Below are positions 7,635-16,722 of a DNA stretch of 64,000 nt, piece by piece. The translations under genes and the position numbers were made by a program. The DNA lies in the NCBI GenBank assembly GCA_963667515.2, contig CAXXXY010000008.1:277705-341704 (forward strand), written 5' to 3'. Source of the DNA: VYDC01 sp963667515 (GTDB taxonomy: Bacteria > Chloroflexota > Dehalococcoidia > UBA2979). How positions within the stretch are numbered: position 1 is the first letter of the stretch; the number at the start of each line of letters is the position of its first letter. The notes beneath the pieces are model-generated. The model was given only the letters and a program-made list of their open reading frames with translations, searched no databases and had not been told where the DNA came from.

Positions 7635-8537
7635 TCATGCGGCCGCCCCGGTGCGCGGCGAGAGCGCCTCGCGGACGGCGGCTGGGGTGCGGTGGCCGTG
7701 CCGTTCGACGAGCCAGTGCTGGTTGTAGCGCTGCTTGAAGGCGAGCAGCGCCTGGCGTAGCTCCTCCACCGTCTCGAAGTGCTCCACCCACAGCAGCTGC
7801 TCCTTCAGCGTGCGGATGAAGCGTTCCGCGCAGCCGTTGCCCTCGGGCGCGGCTACGAAGGACGGGCTGGAGCGGATGCCGAGGAAGCGCAGCTCCTCCT
7901 GAAAGTGGTCGCTCAGGTACTGGCTGCCGTGGTCGTGGCGGAGAGCGAGTCCCCGCGCGAGGTCCGCCTCGTAGCCGTCGAAGTGCTCCCGGAGCCCCTG
8001 CCGCAGCGGCTCCAGCGCCTCGAAGCGCGTGCCCGGTCGCGCCGCGTGGATGCCGATGCACTCCTGCGTGCAGTGATCGACGGCGATGAAGACGGTGGCG
8101 TTCCCCTCGCGGGTGGTGAGGCAGGAGGTCGCGTCGGTCCCCCACATCTCGTCAGGCCGCTCGGTGGTGATCGTCCCGTCGTGCACCCGCGGTCCGCGCC
8201 GACGCCCGACGCGGGTCGGGGCGAGCAGTCCCGCCTCCCGCATCAGCCGCAGCACCCGGCCCTTCGAGGTGCGCACACCGGCCAGCCGCAGCCGCGCCCA
8301 CACCTTGCGGTAGCCCTCGCCCGTGAACGGGGAGGCGGCGAGCACAGCTCGGACCTGCTCCGTGAGAGCCTCGTCCGTCCACGCCTGCCTCGGCCCGCGC
8401 TTCGCTGCTGGCCGCAGAGGCCGTCGCGCCCGTGCCCGCCGCTCGTAGACGGTCGAGCGCGGGACCTCCCACAGCTGGCAGATGCGCGTCGTGCCGTACG
8501 GCCGTCCCGTGGAGGGCGAGGTGGTTCGACTCATCAC
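7635..8537 (-). CDS. IS3-type transposase, OrfB (DDE integrase domain)
   Basis: A 300-residue OrfB. It has an HTH_21-like N-terminal region (WEVPRSTVYERRARARRP, FTGEGYRKVWARLRLAG) followed by an rve integrase core. Catalytic residues are visible as Asp in MWGTDAT, Asp in LRHDHGSQYLS, and Glu in NGCAERFIRTLKE, completing the DDE triad with the usual spacing. Its ATG overlaps the stop of OrfA (TGATGA), so it may be translated by coupling rather than by the -1 frameshifting usual in IS3. The frame is intact, so the element may still be mobile. Confidence 0.9.
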   Translation of the reverse strand: MMSRTTSPSTGRPYGTTRICQLWEVPRSTVYERRARARRPLRPAAKRGPRQAWTDEALTEQVRAVLAASPFTGEGYRKVWARLRLAGVRTSKGRVLRLMREAGLLAPTRVGRRRGPRVHDGTITTERPDEMWGTDATSCLTTREGNATVFIAVDHCTQECIGIHAARPGTRFEALEPLRQGLREHFDGYEADLARGLALRHDHGSQYLSDHFQEELRFLGIRSSPSFVAAPEGNGCAERFIRTLKEQLLWVEHFETVEELRQALLAFKQRYNQHWLVERHGHRTPAAVREALSPRTGAAA

Positions 8538-8884
8538 CTCGACCTCCGGCGTGCCAAAGGGAGTCCTGCCTCCAGCTGATGCGCGCGCTGGAGCAGGAGC
8601 TCGTTCGCCATCGTGATCTCGCCGACTTTCGCCTGCAGTCGGTGGATCTCCTCGTCACGCTCGTCGGCAGGCCGGCTCGTGAGCGAGGCCCGGCCGGCGG
8701 CGAGGAAGCGCTCGCGCCACTGCGACAGCGTCGCTGCGGTCACCCCCAGCTCGCGCGAGAGCGCGTCCAACTCCTCGCCGCGCAGCAGCCTCAGCACCGC
8801 CTCGCTCTTCCGTCGCGAGGAGAAGCGACCGCGCTCCGTTCGCGACCCACTACGCCCGTTCAATCCCTGTGCGGAGCTGGTCAT
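8534..8884 (-). CDS. IS3-type transposase, OrfA (helix-turn-helix)
   Basis: A 116-residue OrfA that would bind the element ends. I chose ATG at 8884 because GGAGG stands 5 bases ahead of it. A helix-turn-helix is seen as VLRLLRGEELDALSREL and GVTAATLSQWRERFLAAG, followed by a C-terminal leucine-zipper-like helix (EIHRLQAKVGEITMANELLL) as in IS3 OrfA proteins. It overlaps OrfB by 4 bp. Confidence 0.85.
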   Translation of the reverse strand: MTSSAQGLNGRSGSRTERGRFSSRRKSEAVLRLLRGEELDALSRELGVTAATLSQWRERFLAAGRASLTSRPADERDEEIHRLQAKVGEITMANELLLQRAHQLEAGLPLARRRSR

Positions 8885-9697
8885 GGACACCTCCTCTGCC
8901 GGGGCAGCCTGCCCCAATCAGGTGTCCAAGAAAACCGTGGACCGGAAGAAGCCCCAGGCCGTAGCCGCTGGGGCCGTAGCTGTCGCGGATCAGGTTCTCG
9001 TGCACGGAGACGTTGGAGGAGTACATCAGGAAGACGCCGACGGAGTTGTCGTAGACCTCGTTGCCGCGCACGACCATGCCATCGTCGTACGTGAAGTGCA
9101 GGCCGTAGCGGCCGCCCGAGATCTCGTTGCCCTCGATCAGCGCGTCGTTGGAGAACCAGAGGATCACGTCGCGCGCGTTGTGCATGCGGTTGTCGACGAA
9201 GCGCACGCCCCCCGAGTACCAGGCGCGGATGCCGTCGCCGCGGTTGTGCGGGTCGAGGTCGTAGCCCTCCACGTCGCTGCGCTCGAGGCGCGAGCGCTCG
9301 CCGTGCTTCACGAAGTGCCGAACAGCACCTCGCGCAGCACGTTGTCGCGGACGACCACGTCGGCGGCGAGCACGGTGACGCCCGCGTGCTCCTGCTGGAG
9401 GTTGCGGCCGGAGTTCTGGATGAGGAAGCCCTCGAGCACGACGCCCGGCACCTCGATGCGCACCACATCGCCGTCGCCGCCACCGTCGAGCACGGCACCC
9501 TGCTCGCCGCGGAGGGTCACCCGCTTGTCGAGGACGACGGCGGGGTGCTCGCCGCCGCGCACGACGATCGTGTCACCGGGCGAGGCAGCATCGAGCGCCG
9601 CCTCGATCGAGGTGTAGGGGCCCGCCGAGGAGACGACGAGCACGGTCACGAGCAGCGCCGCGCCGAGCACGCCTAGCCCCGCCCGTTCCCGGCGCAC

Positions 9698-10339
9698 GCG
9701 GATCACGACGGCGAGAACGAGCAGAATCGAGCCGAGCGACGCCATCCAGAAGCCCGTGTCATACATCGACCAGGTCGTGAATTGCGCGACCTTGCCGGGC
9801 CCGAGGAGCGTCGGCGTGAACTCATCGATCGCGCTGGAGAGTGCGGCGGTATCGTCGAGATTGTTGCCGAACTCGCGGAGCCAGTAGTAGAGGTCGGCGG
9901 TGAAGGCCACGGGGTAGGCGATCGCGGGCAGCGCGAGGAGCCAGAAGCGCCGGCGGCGGATCGCCCGCCAGCGCGGCGATCCCGGCCATCGCTGGGATCG
10001 CGTAAACGGAGAGCCGCCGCTCGAGCTCTCCGCCCTCGGAGAGCGGGCGCATGCCGATGTAGTGGTTGAGCCCGTCGATCTCCTGGACGCCCCCTCCCAC
10101 GCTCGTGACGCCGATGGACGCCTCGAGTCCGCCCGGGTACTGAGGCGCGTTCAGCCGCAGCCGCCAGTACGGGAAGAGAGGATCGACAGCACCAGCAGCC
10201 CCGCCGCGATGAGCGGGAACACGCGGTCACCGTGCTCGGCGCTCCAGCGGCGCACCGGCGGCCACGGTCGCCGCGCATGCTCGGTGAGCGCTCGCGCGGC
10301 CTCCGTGGCCGGCGCCAGGCGGCCTCTCGCCTCGGTCAT
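9698..10339 (-). pseudogene. nos-cluster membrane protein of unknown function, frameshifted
   Basis: Between nosZ and nosD lies a gene for a multi-helix membrane protein whose pieces fall in three frames. ATG at 10339 reads TEARGRLAPATEAARAL and a membrane helix (VFPLIAAGLLVLSIL). A 2-base excess in CTCTCTTCC (about 10173) shifts to FPYWRLRLNAPQYPGGLEAS, then GGVQEIDGLNHYIGM. A second shift near 9956 leads to RRRFWLLALPAIAYPVAF, FGNNLDDTAALSSAIDEF, FTTWSMYDTGFW and a last helix. The FPYW/QYPGGL/LNHYIGM pattern recalls an uncharacterised membrane protein found beside nosZ in Chloroflexi-type clusters (from memory). It is probably part of electron transfer or NosZ maturation, but no function is established here. 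Confidence 0.65.
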
Positions 10340-10427
10340 CTCCACCTCACCCGTCCCCCCGGCAGCCGCGGGAGAAGGAGAGGGGCGGGGCGAGTGCCGC
10401 CCCACCCCTCTCAGGAGTCGCTTGGGC

Positions 10428-11845
10428 TCACCGGACCAGCAGGTGCCCCATCATCTCCAGGTGCAGCGCGGAGCAGAACTCCGTGCAGTAGAAGTTGAAG
10501 ACGCCCGAGTTGTTCGCGTCGAACTCGACGGTCGCCGGCTCGCCGGGCTCGATGCTGAGGTTGACGTTGTGCCCCGGCAGCGCGAAGCCGTGCGTGGCGT
10601 CGTACGCCCGCTCGACGTTCGTGATGTGCCAGACCACCTGGTCGCCCTTGCGGATGTCGATGTTCTCCGGCGTGAAGTGGCTGCGAATCGCCGTTATCCA
10701 GATCTCGACGTTGTTGCCGTTGCGCTCCACGCGCTCCTGGCCGGGAAGGGTCGCGTTCGGGTCCACGGCGCCCGTGTGCGGGTCCCAGCCGATCTCCGGG
10801 TAGACCTCACGCCTGCAGCCTGTCGGCGTTGACGATCTGCGCGTAGTGCGGCTCGCCCACGCCCATCGCCATGTCGTAGATGACCGACATCTCCTCGCCG
10901 CCGATGTCGACGAGCTGCAGGTTCTGTGGCAGCAGCGAGCCCACCACGTTGAAGCGGTCGGCCGCCCACTTGTTGAGCGAGACGAGGTACTGGCCGTCCG
11001 GCGACACGGTGTCGCCCTCGGCCGTGGCGATGTGGCCCACGTTGTACTGCGTCGGCGCGGTCTCCGCAGCACCGAGTCGGACGGGTCGTCGCCGTAGGTC
11101 CACTTCGCGACGGCGTTGTCCAGAAAGAGGCTCGTGTACGCGTTGCCATCGCCGTCGAACTGCGTGTGCAGCGGGCGGAGGCCGACTTCGATCTGCGCGA
11201 ACATCACGTCCTCGAACGGGAGGATGCGCAGGCCGTAGTCGTCGGTCTCGCCGGCGCCGGACTCGATCGCCGCCACGATGTCGGCGACCGCGTGGCCCGT
11301 GACCGTCGGGTCGAGCTTGCCGGAGACGATGACGTACTTGCCGTCCGGCGTCACGTCCGAGCCGTGCGGGCTCTTGTGCTCCGGCACGAGGTGGACGAGG
11401 TTCTCCGCCACCGCCGTGTCGAGGGTGATGTACGGCATGCCGTTGTAGGTTTCGGTGTTGCCGGCCTGCGCGACCTCGGCCGCCCGCTCCCAGTTCACGA
11501 CGTGGAGGAAGTCCATGTCGTTCTGCGAGACCCCGACCTCGAACGGTGGGTTGCCGTCCTCGATGCCGCCGGTCGCGCGCTCGCTGTTGAGCGAGCCGAA
11601 GAACAGCCAGCCGGCCGACTCCAGCTTGCCGACGTCACAGAGGTCCTGCCAGTACGGCGGAAGCTCCATGCCGAGGGCGGCTTCGTGCCCACGACGGGCG
11701 GCAGCACCGAGTCGCCGGACTCGCCGGGTGCCCCTCCCGCCAGGCGAGGACCATCGGCCGCGCGACGGATAGCCGGGTCCACGCTCGATCGGCGGCATCG
11801 ACGCGAGCGGCGAAAGCGGTCGACATCCTTGCTCCCATCGCTCAA
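10428..11845 (-). pseudogene. nosZ: Nitrous-oxide reductase, frameshifted
   Basis: NosZ reduces N2O to N2 with CuZ and CuA centres. The conserved parts are clear: GMELPPYWQDLCDVGK, HKSPHGSDVTPDGKYVI, LHTQFDGDGNAYTSLFLDN, YNVGHIATAEGD, GEPHYAQIVNADRL. The CuA domain is complete (DATHGF and CTEFCSALHLEMMGH, ligands C-x3-C-x3-H-x2-M). The frame changes at about 11078 (base missing before GAGACCGCGCCG) and back at about 10815 (base missing in CAGGCGTGAGGTC). A third break near 11690 separates the N-terminus. The start is uncertain; a short frame beginning MSDGSKDVDRFRRSRR at 11845 may be its degraded signal region. The type resembles clade II (Sec-type) enzymes. Confidence 0.85.
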
Positions 11846-11931
11846 CCGACCGACAACGCGCCCGCCCTAGCTTCGAAGTAACGATAACGAGCGCGACAAC
11901 GATCCCGACCGCGCACCCCGGAGGGGCCGAG

Positions 11932-12186
11932 ATGGACGTAGTGCTACAGGGCAGGCGACAGTCCATCACGCGCGAGAGCGTGGAGCGCGTTCGGAACGAG
12001 CCTCCTGGCCCGGCACAGCGATACGTCGTGCGCCTCGGCGGCGTCGAGTACCCGCTGAAGCAGGCCGCGTCCGCGGGGCTCGCCGTCCCCCCGGTCGCCT
12101 TCACCTCGCAGCAGGCGTACCGCTGGCTCGCCAAGCTCGGCTTCGAGGTGATCGACCTGCACGCGCGGGTCGCCGGCGGGCGATAG
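11932..12186 (+). CDS. Small conserved-looking protein with YPxKQ...FTSxQAxxxLxxLGFEV pattern
   Basis: An 84-residue frame from ATG at 11932 with a GGAGGGG ribosome-binding site 7-13 bases upstream, divergent from nosZ. The protein has VRLGGVEYPLKQAAS and FTSQQAYRWLAKLGFEVIDL. I recall this pattern (conserved YP.KQ, FT..QA..L..LGF) in small actinobacterial and other proteins of unknown role, sometimes near restriction systems, but the function is unknown. It could also be a relic. Confidence 0.55.
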   Translation: MDVVLQGRRQSITRESVERVRNEPPGPAQRYVVRLGGVEYPLKQAASAGLAVPPVAFTSQQAYRWLAKLGFEVIDLHARVAGGR

Positions 12187-12835
12187 CGCCGCGCCCCCGG
12201 CTCCGCGACGCGTCGACACCTCGCCGGCGCCGGCGCTCACAGCCGCGCCGCCGCTAGGCTCGACGGGCGCCGGCGTCACCGCGCCGACGCACGGCGCGCC
12301 CCCCCGGCGACGGCCAGCGCGATGCCACCGCGCCGCGGAGGTTGCGTGCCCTGGCGATTCGGTCGTTCCCTGCATCGGTTCGTGCGGCGCCACGAAGTGG
12401 TGAACGACCGTCGTGGGCGGACAGGCCATCGCGGTGGCCTCGAGCCCGCCCTTCGACACGGCGCTCATCGTCTTGCGGCCCGCGTGGTCTGACCTGTACT
12501 ACCCGGGCGTACTACTCCGGCGCGGTCCCGAGGCCGACCGCTCAGAGGGGGGCGCGTGCCCGGCAACCGGGGACGCGGCGGCGGAGTAGTATGGGCCGGG
12601 GCGGATGGGGCGCCGCCGTTATCCCCTCCGGTGCCTCGTCCGACCCCGCCCACATATGGAACGACGCCGATCGCCGCCGCGGATTGCCGCGCGCGACGGC
12701 GAATGGCGACGGCCGGGACCGGTCGCGGCTCACCACCCTGACCGATCGTTCGTCGGGGCCGCGGGCTCCCATCCGACGTTGTGGGGCCGGAGGGCGGCGC
12801 AGTACGATGCCGTCCCACGTGGCAGGGGGGATGCG
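12187..12835. other. 649-bp intergenic region without a recognised gene
   Basis: Both strands carry only chance GC-rich frames. The region separates the small gene ending at 12186 from the EF-G-like gene and probably holds the latter's promoter. A 10-base match (TGTACTACCC, 12495-12504) to the IS481-type inverted repeat is the only thing noticed, and it is too short to call a relic. Confidence 0.5.
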
Positions 12836-14890
12836 ATGCGAACTCACGCCTCGGAAGAGCTGCGGAACGTCGTGCTGCTCGGCCATCACGCCGCCGGCAA
12901 GACAACGCTGGGCGAGGCGATGCTCCTCGCCTCGGGCGCGATCGATCGACTCGGCTCGGTCGACGCCGGCAGCACGGTCGGCGACTTCGACCCGCTCGAG
13001 CAGAAGCACCGCTACTCGATCTCGCTCGCGATGCTCCCGGTCGAGTGGCAGGACGCGCGCATCAACGTCATCGACACGCCCGGCTCGCCCGACTTCGAGG
13101 GTGACGTCGCCTGCGGCGTGCAGGCCGCCGACGCCGCGCTCGTCACCGTCGACGCCGTCGCCGGGATCGAGGGCGGGACGGAGGCGGCCTGGGAGCTCGC
13201 CGAGCGCGCCGGGTTGCCCCGCCTCGTCGTCGTGAACCGGATGGATCGTGAGAACGCCAGCTTCCAGCGCGTGCTCGACGCGCTTCGGGAGCGGTTCGGG
13301 TCGCGCGTGGTGCCGATCGCGATCCCGATCGGCGAGGCCGCGGCGTTCGCCGGGCTCGTCGAGCTGGTGAGCGGGCAGGCGCGCATGGGCGCCAAGGGCG
13401 TGCCCGGCGACGCCCCGTCCGAGCTCGGCGACGCGGTTGCCGCCGCGCGCGAGCAGCTCCTGGAGGCCGTCGCCGAGACCGACGACGACCTGCTCACGAG
13501 CTACCTCGAGGGCGAGGAGCTGAGCGAGGAGACGCTCGCCGCCGCGCTCGCCGCCGCCGTCGCCGCGGGCCAGGTGATCCCCGTGCTCCCGGCCTCGGCC
13601 ACCGAAGGCGTCGGCGTCCGCGCGCTGCTCGACGCGCTGGTGCGGCTCGTGCCGTCGCCGCTGGGGCGAGAGCACGCCCTCGAAGGCGGTGGCGGCCTCG
13701 TGACAAGGGCCGACGGCCCGGTCGTGGCGCAGGTCTTCAAGACCACCGCCGACCCGTTCGTGGGTCGGCTCACCTTCCTGCGGGTGCTCTCCGGCACGCT
13801 CACGGCCGACGCGCACCCCCACAACGTGCAACGCGCGGAAGGGGAGCGCCTCGGCCACCTCTACCTGCAGCGGGGCAAGGAGCAGATCGAGGTGCCGGAG
13901 CTCGCCGCGGGCGACATCGGCGTCGCCGCGAAGCTCCAGCACACGCTCACCGGCGACACGCTCGTCGGCTCGGAGGCGGAGGCGACGCGCGTTGCCGCGA
14001 TCCCGCTGCCCGTGCCGACGTACCGCACGGCGATCCACCCGCTGACGAAGTCCGACGTTGACAAGCTCTCGACCACGCTCGCGCGCATCCAGGAGCAGGA
14101 CCCGACGATCCATGTCGAGCGCGATGCCGACACGGCGGAGCTGATCCTGCTCACGCTCGGCGAGGCCCAGGTCGCGGACGTGGCGGCGCGGCTGGCGCAG
14201 AACTTCGGCGTGGACGTGGAGATGGCGGTCGCGCGGGTGCCGTACCGCGAGACGATCAGCGCGCCCGTGAAAGCGGAGTACAAGCACAAGAAGCAGACCG
14301 GGGGCCACGGCCAGTACGGCCACGTCGTGATCGAGTTGCAGCCGCTCGCCCGCGGCGACGGCTTCGAGTTCGAGCATAAGGTGGTGGGCGGCAAGGTGCC
14401 GCGGCAGTTCATCCCCGCGGTGGAGAAGGGGCTCGCGGAGTCGCTCCCCGACGGGCCAGTCGCGCACTCGCCCGTCGTCGACCTGCGCGTCACGCTGCTC
14501 GACGGCTCGGCGCACGCCGTCGACTCCTCGGAGATGGCGTTCAAGATCGCCGCGGCCCAGGCGCTGCGTCAGGGCATCCTCGATGCGCGTCCGCAGCTGC
14601 TCGAGCCGATCGCGCGGCTGCTGATCCGCGTGCCGAGCGACAACGTCGGCGACGTGATGAGCGACCTGAACGGCCGCCGCGGCCACGTCCACGGCGTCGA
14701 GCCCGAGGGCGCGATCTCCGTCGTCTCCGCCGAGGCGCCGCTCGCCGAGGTGCAGCGCTACTCGGCGGACCTGCGCGCGCTCACGGGCGCGCGCGGCCGC
14801 TTCTCGCTGGAGTTCGCGCACTACGCGGAGGTGCCGATGCACGTCCAGGAGCAGGTGCTGAAGGAGATCGCGACGGCGGCGGAGGCGTAG
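12836..14890 (+). CDS. EF-G-like GTPase (translation elongation factor G family)
   Basis: A 684-residue protein with the full five-domain EF-G layout. The G1 loop is GHHAAGKTTLGEAM, switch II DTPGSPDFEGDVA, and the G4 motif NRMD. Domain IV contains KAEYKHKKQTGGHGQYGHV and domain V ends with GRRGHVHGVEPEG. It belongs to the EF-G-like/EF-G2 subgroup found besides canonical fusA in many Actinobacteria and Chloroflexi; that subgroup's precise role is not settled. ATG at 12836 follows AGGGGGG; the ATG at 12831 is out of frame. It stands alone rather than in a str operon, which also argues against its being the housekeeping fusA. Confidence 0.9.
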   Translation: MRTHASEELRNVVLLGHHAAGKTTLGEAMLLASGAIDRLGSVDAGSTVGDFDPLEQKHRYSISLAMLPVEWQDARINVIDTPGSPDFEGDVACGVQAADAALVTVDAVAGIEGGTEAAWELAERAGLPRLVVVNRMDRENASFQRVLDALRERFGSRVVPIAIPIGEAAAFAGLVELVSGQARMGAKGVPGDAPSELGDAVAAAREQLLEAVAETDDDLLTSYLEGEELSEETLAAALAAAVAAGQVIPVLPASATEGVGVRALLDALVRLVPSPLGREHALEGGGGLVTRADGPVVAQVFKTTADPFVGRLTFLRVLSGTLTADAHPHNVQRAEGERLGHLYLQRGKEQIEVPELAAGDIGVAAKLQHTLTGDTLVGSEAEATRVAAIPLPVPTYRTAIHPLTKSDVDKLSTTLARIQEQDPTIHVERDADTAELILLTLGEAQVADVAARLAQNFGVDVEMAVARVPYRETISAPVKAEYKHKKQTGGHGQYGHVVIELQPLARGDGFEFEHKVVGGKVPRQFIPAVEKGLAESLPDGPVAHSPVVDLRVTLLDGSAHAVDSSEMAFKIAAAQALRQGILDARPQLLEPIARLLIRVPSDNVGDVMSDLNGRRGHVHGVEPEGAISVVSAEAPLAEVQRYSADLRALTGARGRFSLEFAHYAEVPMHVQEQVLKEIATAAEA

Positions 14891-14937
14891 CTCCTCGCTG
14901 CGGGCGCGCGCCGCGGGCCGATGGCGAGGCCGCCCCG

Positions 14938-15426
14938 CTAGGGGATCGCGTCGCCTGCGCGGTCGCTTCCTCCGTCGGGGTCGCCGACGCCGCGGCGCCC
15001 CCACAGCGTGCGGTACTGCTCGCCCGTGATCGCTCGGCGCAGCTCGCGGCGCTCGAGCGCGCGCAGCTCACCGAGGCAGTTGCCCGCGCTCTCCAGGACC
15101 GCCGGATCGTCCGCGGCGGCGAGGCGATCGAGCACGCACTCCCACACGCCGAGGCGGCAGACGGCCTCGACGCGCCGCGTCCACGGGATCGTCGTGATCG
15201 ACTCGGGGCGAGGCAGCTGCGGGCGCAGCCGCCGCAGCGAGCGCAGGCGTTCCCCGGCGCTCGCGGCAATCGGCACCAGCCGCACCAACGGTCCGACGCT
15301 GGCTGAGGTGCGTGTGTCGATGAGCAACGTGGTGCGCAGCATCGGGAAGTAGAGGCACGCGACCTCCGCCTCCGCGATGGTGCGTGCGATGTGGTCGACG
15401 TCGACCTCGTACCCGCCGTCGAGCAT
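14938..15426 (-). CDS. Conserved hypothetical protein (162 aa)
   Basis: A 162-residue soluble protein starting MLDGGYEVDVDHIARTI with no signal or membrane segment. The middle (YFPMLRTTLLIDTRT, ERLRSLRRLRPQLPRPESITTIPW) is unusually well-ordered coding sequence with Pro/Arg spacing that looks conserved. I do not recognise a family. It lies upstream of and in the same direction as tyrS, with 46 bp between its stop end and that gene's opposite side. Its stop overlaps nothing. Confidence 0.6.
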   Translation of the reverse strand: MLDGGYEVDVDHIARTIAEAEVACLYFPMLRTTLLIDTRTSASVGPLVRLVPIAASAGERLRSLRRLRPQLPRPESITTIPWTRRVEAVCRLGVWECVLDRLAAADDPAVLESAGNCLGELRALERRELRRAITGEQYRTLWGRRGVGDPDGGSDRAGDAIP

Positions 15427-15472
15427 CTACGTCCTCGCCGGCCCGCGCCGGATGCGCCCGTACCTTAGCACC

Positions 15473-16714
15473 TCACGACTCGCCCCCGGCGCCCGCCACG
15501 ATGCGCAGGAAGCGATGGCGCCCGACACGCAGCTTGTCCCCCGGCGCGAGCACCTGCGTCGCCTCGGCGACCCGCTCGCCGTTCAGCGACACGGCGCCCT
15601 GCGCGACCAGTCGCTTCGCCTCGGCGCCGCTGGCGGCGAGCCCCGCGTCGACCAGCACCCGGTGCAGCGCCCACCCGTCCGAGGCCGCCGCGCTCGCCAG
15701 GGCGTACTCGGGCATCTCGGCGGGCGTCTCGCGCCGCTGGATCGTGGACTCGAAGTAGCGCTGCGCCTCGGCGGCGACCTCCGCGGTGTGGAGCGAGGCG
15801 ACGATCTCGTAGGCGAGCCGCTTCTTCGCCGCCATCGCGGGCAGCTCGTCGCCCGCGCTCCCGCCGCCGAGGATCGCCTCCACCTCGTCGGCCGGCAGCG
15901 CCGTGAGCAGCGTGAAGTAGCCGGCCATCGCCGAGTCGGGGAGCGACATCACCTTGCCGTAGACCTCGGACGGCGCCTCGTCGATGCCGATGTAGTTGCC
16001 CGTGGTCTTCGACATCCGCAGCTGCCCGTCCGTCCCCACGAGGATCGGCAGCGTCAGCACCACCTGCGGCCGCTGCCCGAACTCCCGCTGCAGCGTGCGA
16101 CCCGCCATCAGGTTGAAGAGCTGCTCAGAGCCCCCCACCTGCACGTCCGCCTCGAGGGCCACGGCGTCGTAGGCCTGCAGGATCGCGTAGAGCAGCTCCG
16201 AGAGATGGATCGCATCGTGCCGCTCCCAGCGCTGCGCGAAGTTCTGGCGCTCGAGGAACTGCGCGACGGTGAAGTGCGAGCAGAGCCGCATCACCTCCTC
16301 GAAGGGCAGCTCCGCGAGCCACTCGGCGTTCTCGCGCACGGTCGTGCGGTCGCGATCGAGGATGCGGAACGCCTGCTCCACGTACGTCGCGGCGTGCTCC
16401 CTCACCTGCTCCGCGCTCAGCATCGGGCGGCGCTTGTCCTTGTCCGACGGATCCCCGCCCACGAGCGCGGTGAAGCTGCCGATCAGGAAGGTGACGTCGT
16501 GCCCCAGGTCCTGGAACTGGCGCAGCTTGCGCATGCTGATGGTGTGCCCGAGCGTGAGGTCCACCGCCGTCGGGTCGTAGCCGCAGTAGACGCGGAGGGG
16601 GCGATCCTCCTCCAGCCGCTCGCGCAGCTCGCGCTCCATCGTGCGGCGCGTCTGCTCGTCGCCGAAGTCGGTGCCGCGCAGCAGCACCGCGAGCTGCTCC
16701 TCCACCGGCGCCAT
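15473..16714 (-). CDS. tyrS: Tyrosyl-tRNA synthetase
   Basis: A 413-residue class I synthetase that charges tRNA-Tyr. The Rossmann core has YCGYDPTAVDLTLGH (HIGH-equivalent) and the KMSKS loop as RMSKTTGNYIG. QVGGSEQLFNLMAGR is the tyrosine-site segment. The C-terminal S4 domain (EAKRLVAQGAVSLNGERV) binds tRNA. It is of the TyrZ/TyrS2-like subclass. I start at ATG 16714; a GTG at 16726 overlapping the ribF stop (GTGA) would add four residues and would couple the two genes. Confidence 0.93.
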   Translation of the reverse strand: MAPVEEQLAVLLRGTDFGDEQTRRTMERELRERLEEDRPLRVYCGYDPTAVDLTLGHTISMRKLRQFQDLGHDVTFLIGSFTALVGGDPSDKDKRRPMLSAEQVREHAATYVEQAFRILDRDRTTVRENAEWLAELPFEEVMRLCSHFTVAQFLERQNFAQRWERHDAIHLSELLYAILQAYDAVALEADVQVGGSEQLFNLMAGRTLQREFGQRPQVVLTLPILVGTDGQLRMSKTTGNYIGIDEAPSEVYGKVMSLPDSAMAGYFTLLTALPADEVEAILGGGSAGDELPAMAAKKRLAYEIVASLHTAEVAAEAQRYFESTIQRRETPAEMPEYALASAAASDGWALHRVLVDAGLAASGAEAKRLVAQGAVSLNGERVAEATQVLAPGDKLRVGRHRFLRIVAGAGGES

Positions 16715-16722
16715 GCGGCGGC

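Larger units (their letters stand above)
7602..8940 (-). mobile_element. IS3-family-like insertion sequence inside nosD
   Basis: A 1,339-bp element with two minus-strand frames. Its ends are imperfect inverted repeats sharing TTTCTTGGACAC (plus strand from 7602: CTTCTGGTTTCTTGGACAC; minus strand from 8940: CCACGGTTTTCTTGGACAC). It is flanked by the direct repeat ACCG at 7598-7601 and 8941-8944, a 4-bp target duplication within the 3-5 bp usual for IS3. The nosD sequence continues on both sides, which fixes the boundaries well. Confidence 0.85.
6987..9697 (-). pseudogene. nosD: nosD, disrupted by frameshift and IS3-type insertion
   Basis: NosD is a periplasmic right-handed beta-helix protein needed for CuZ assembly in N2O reductase. 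GTG at 9697 starts a signal segment (LGVLGAALLVTVLVVSSAG) followed by YTSIEAALDAASPGDTIVV, the classic NosD opening. At about 9309 the frame breaks; restoring one base in GGCACTTCG joins VLFG to VKHGERSRLERS. Beta-helix repeats (DGIRAWYSGGVRFVDNRM, LWFSNDALIEGN, GLHFTYDDG) continue to 8944, where the IS element begins. The C-terminal part resumes at 7601 (LKEIANLSVRDNVLLRNRIGV, then NYWSDYVGYDADGDLPYRP) and ends with a membrane helix near 7000. The last part reads into nosF without a stop. Confidence 0.85.

Noticed and set aside
10428..11103. Programmed frameshifting in nosZ
   Set aside because: Two opposite shifts at non-slippery sequences, plus damage in every neighbouring nos gene, argue for decay.
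12495..12504. TGTACTACCC matching the first ten bases of the IS481-type right end
   Set aside because: Only ten bases match, with no CTAG next to it and no second end; chance is plausible.
12542..15004. Long minus-strand frame opposite the EF-G-like gene
   Set aside because: Same reason: low-complexity Arg/Val/His sequence, while the plus strand encodes a complete EF-G-like protein.
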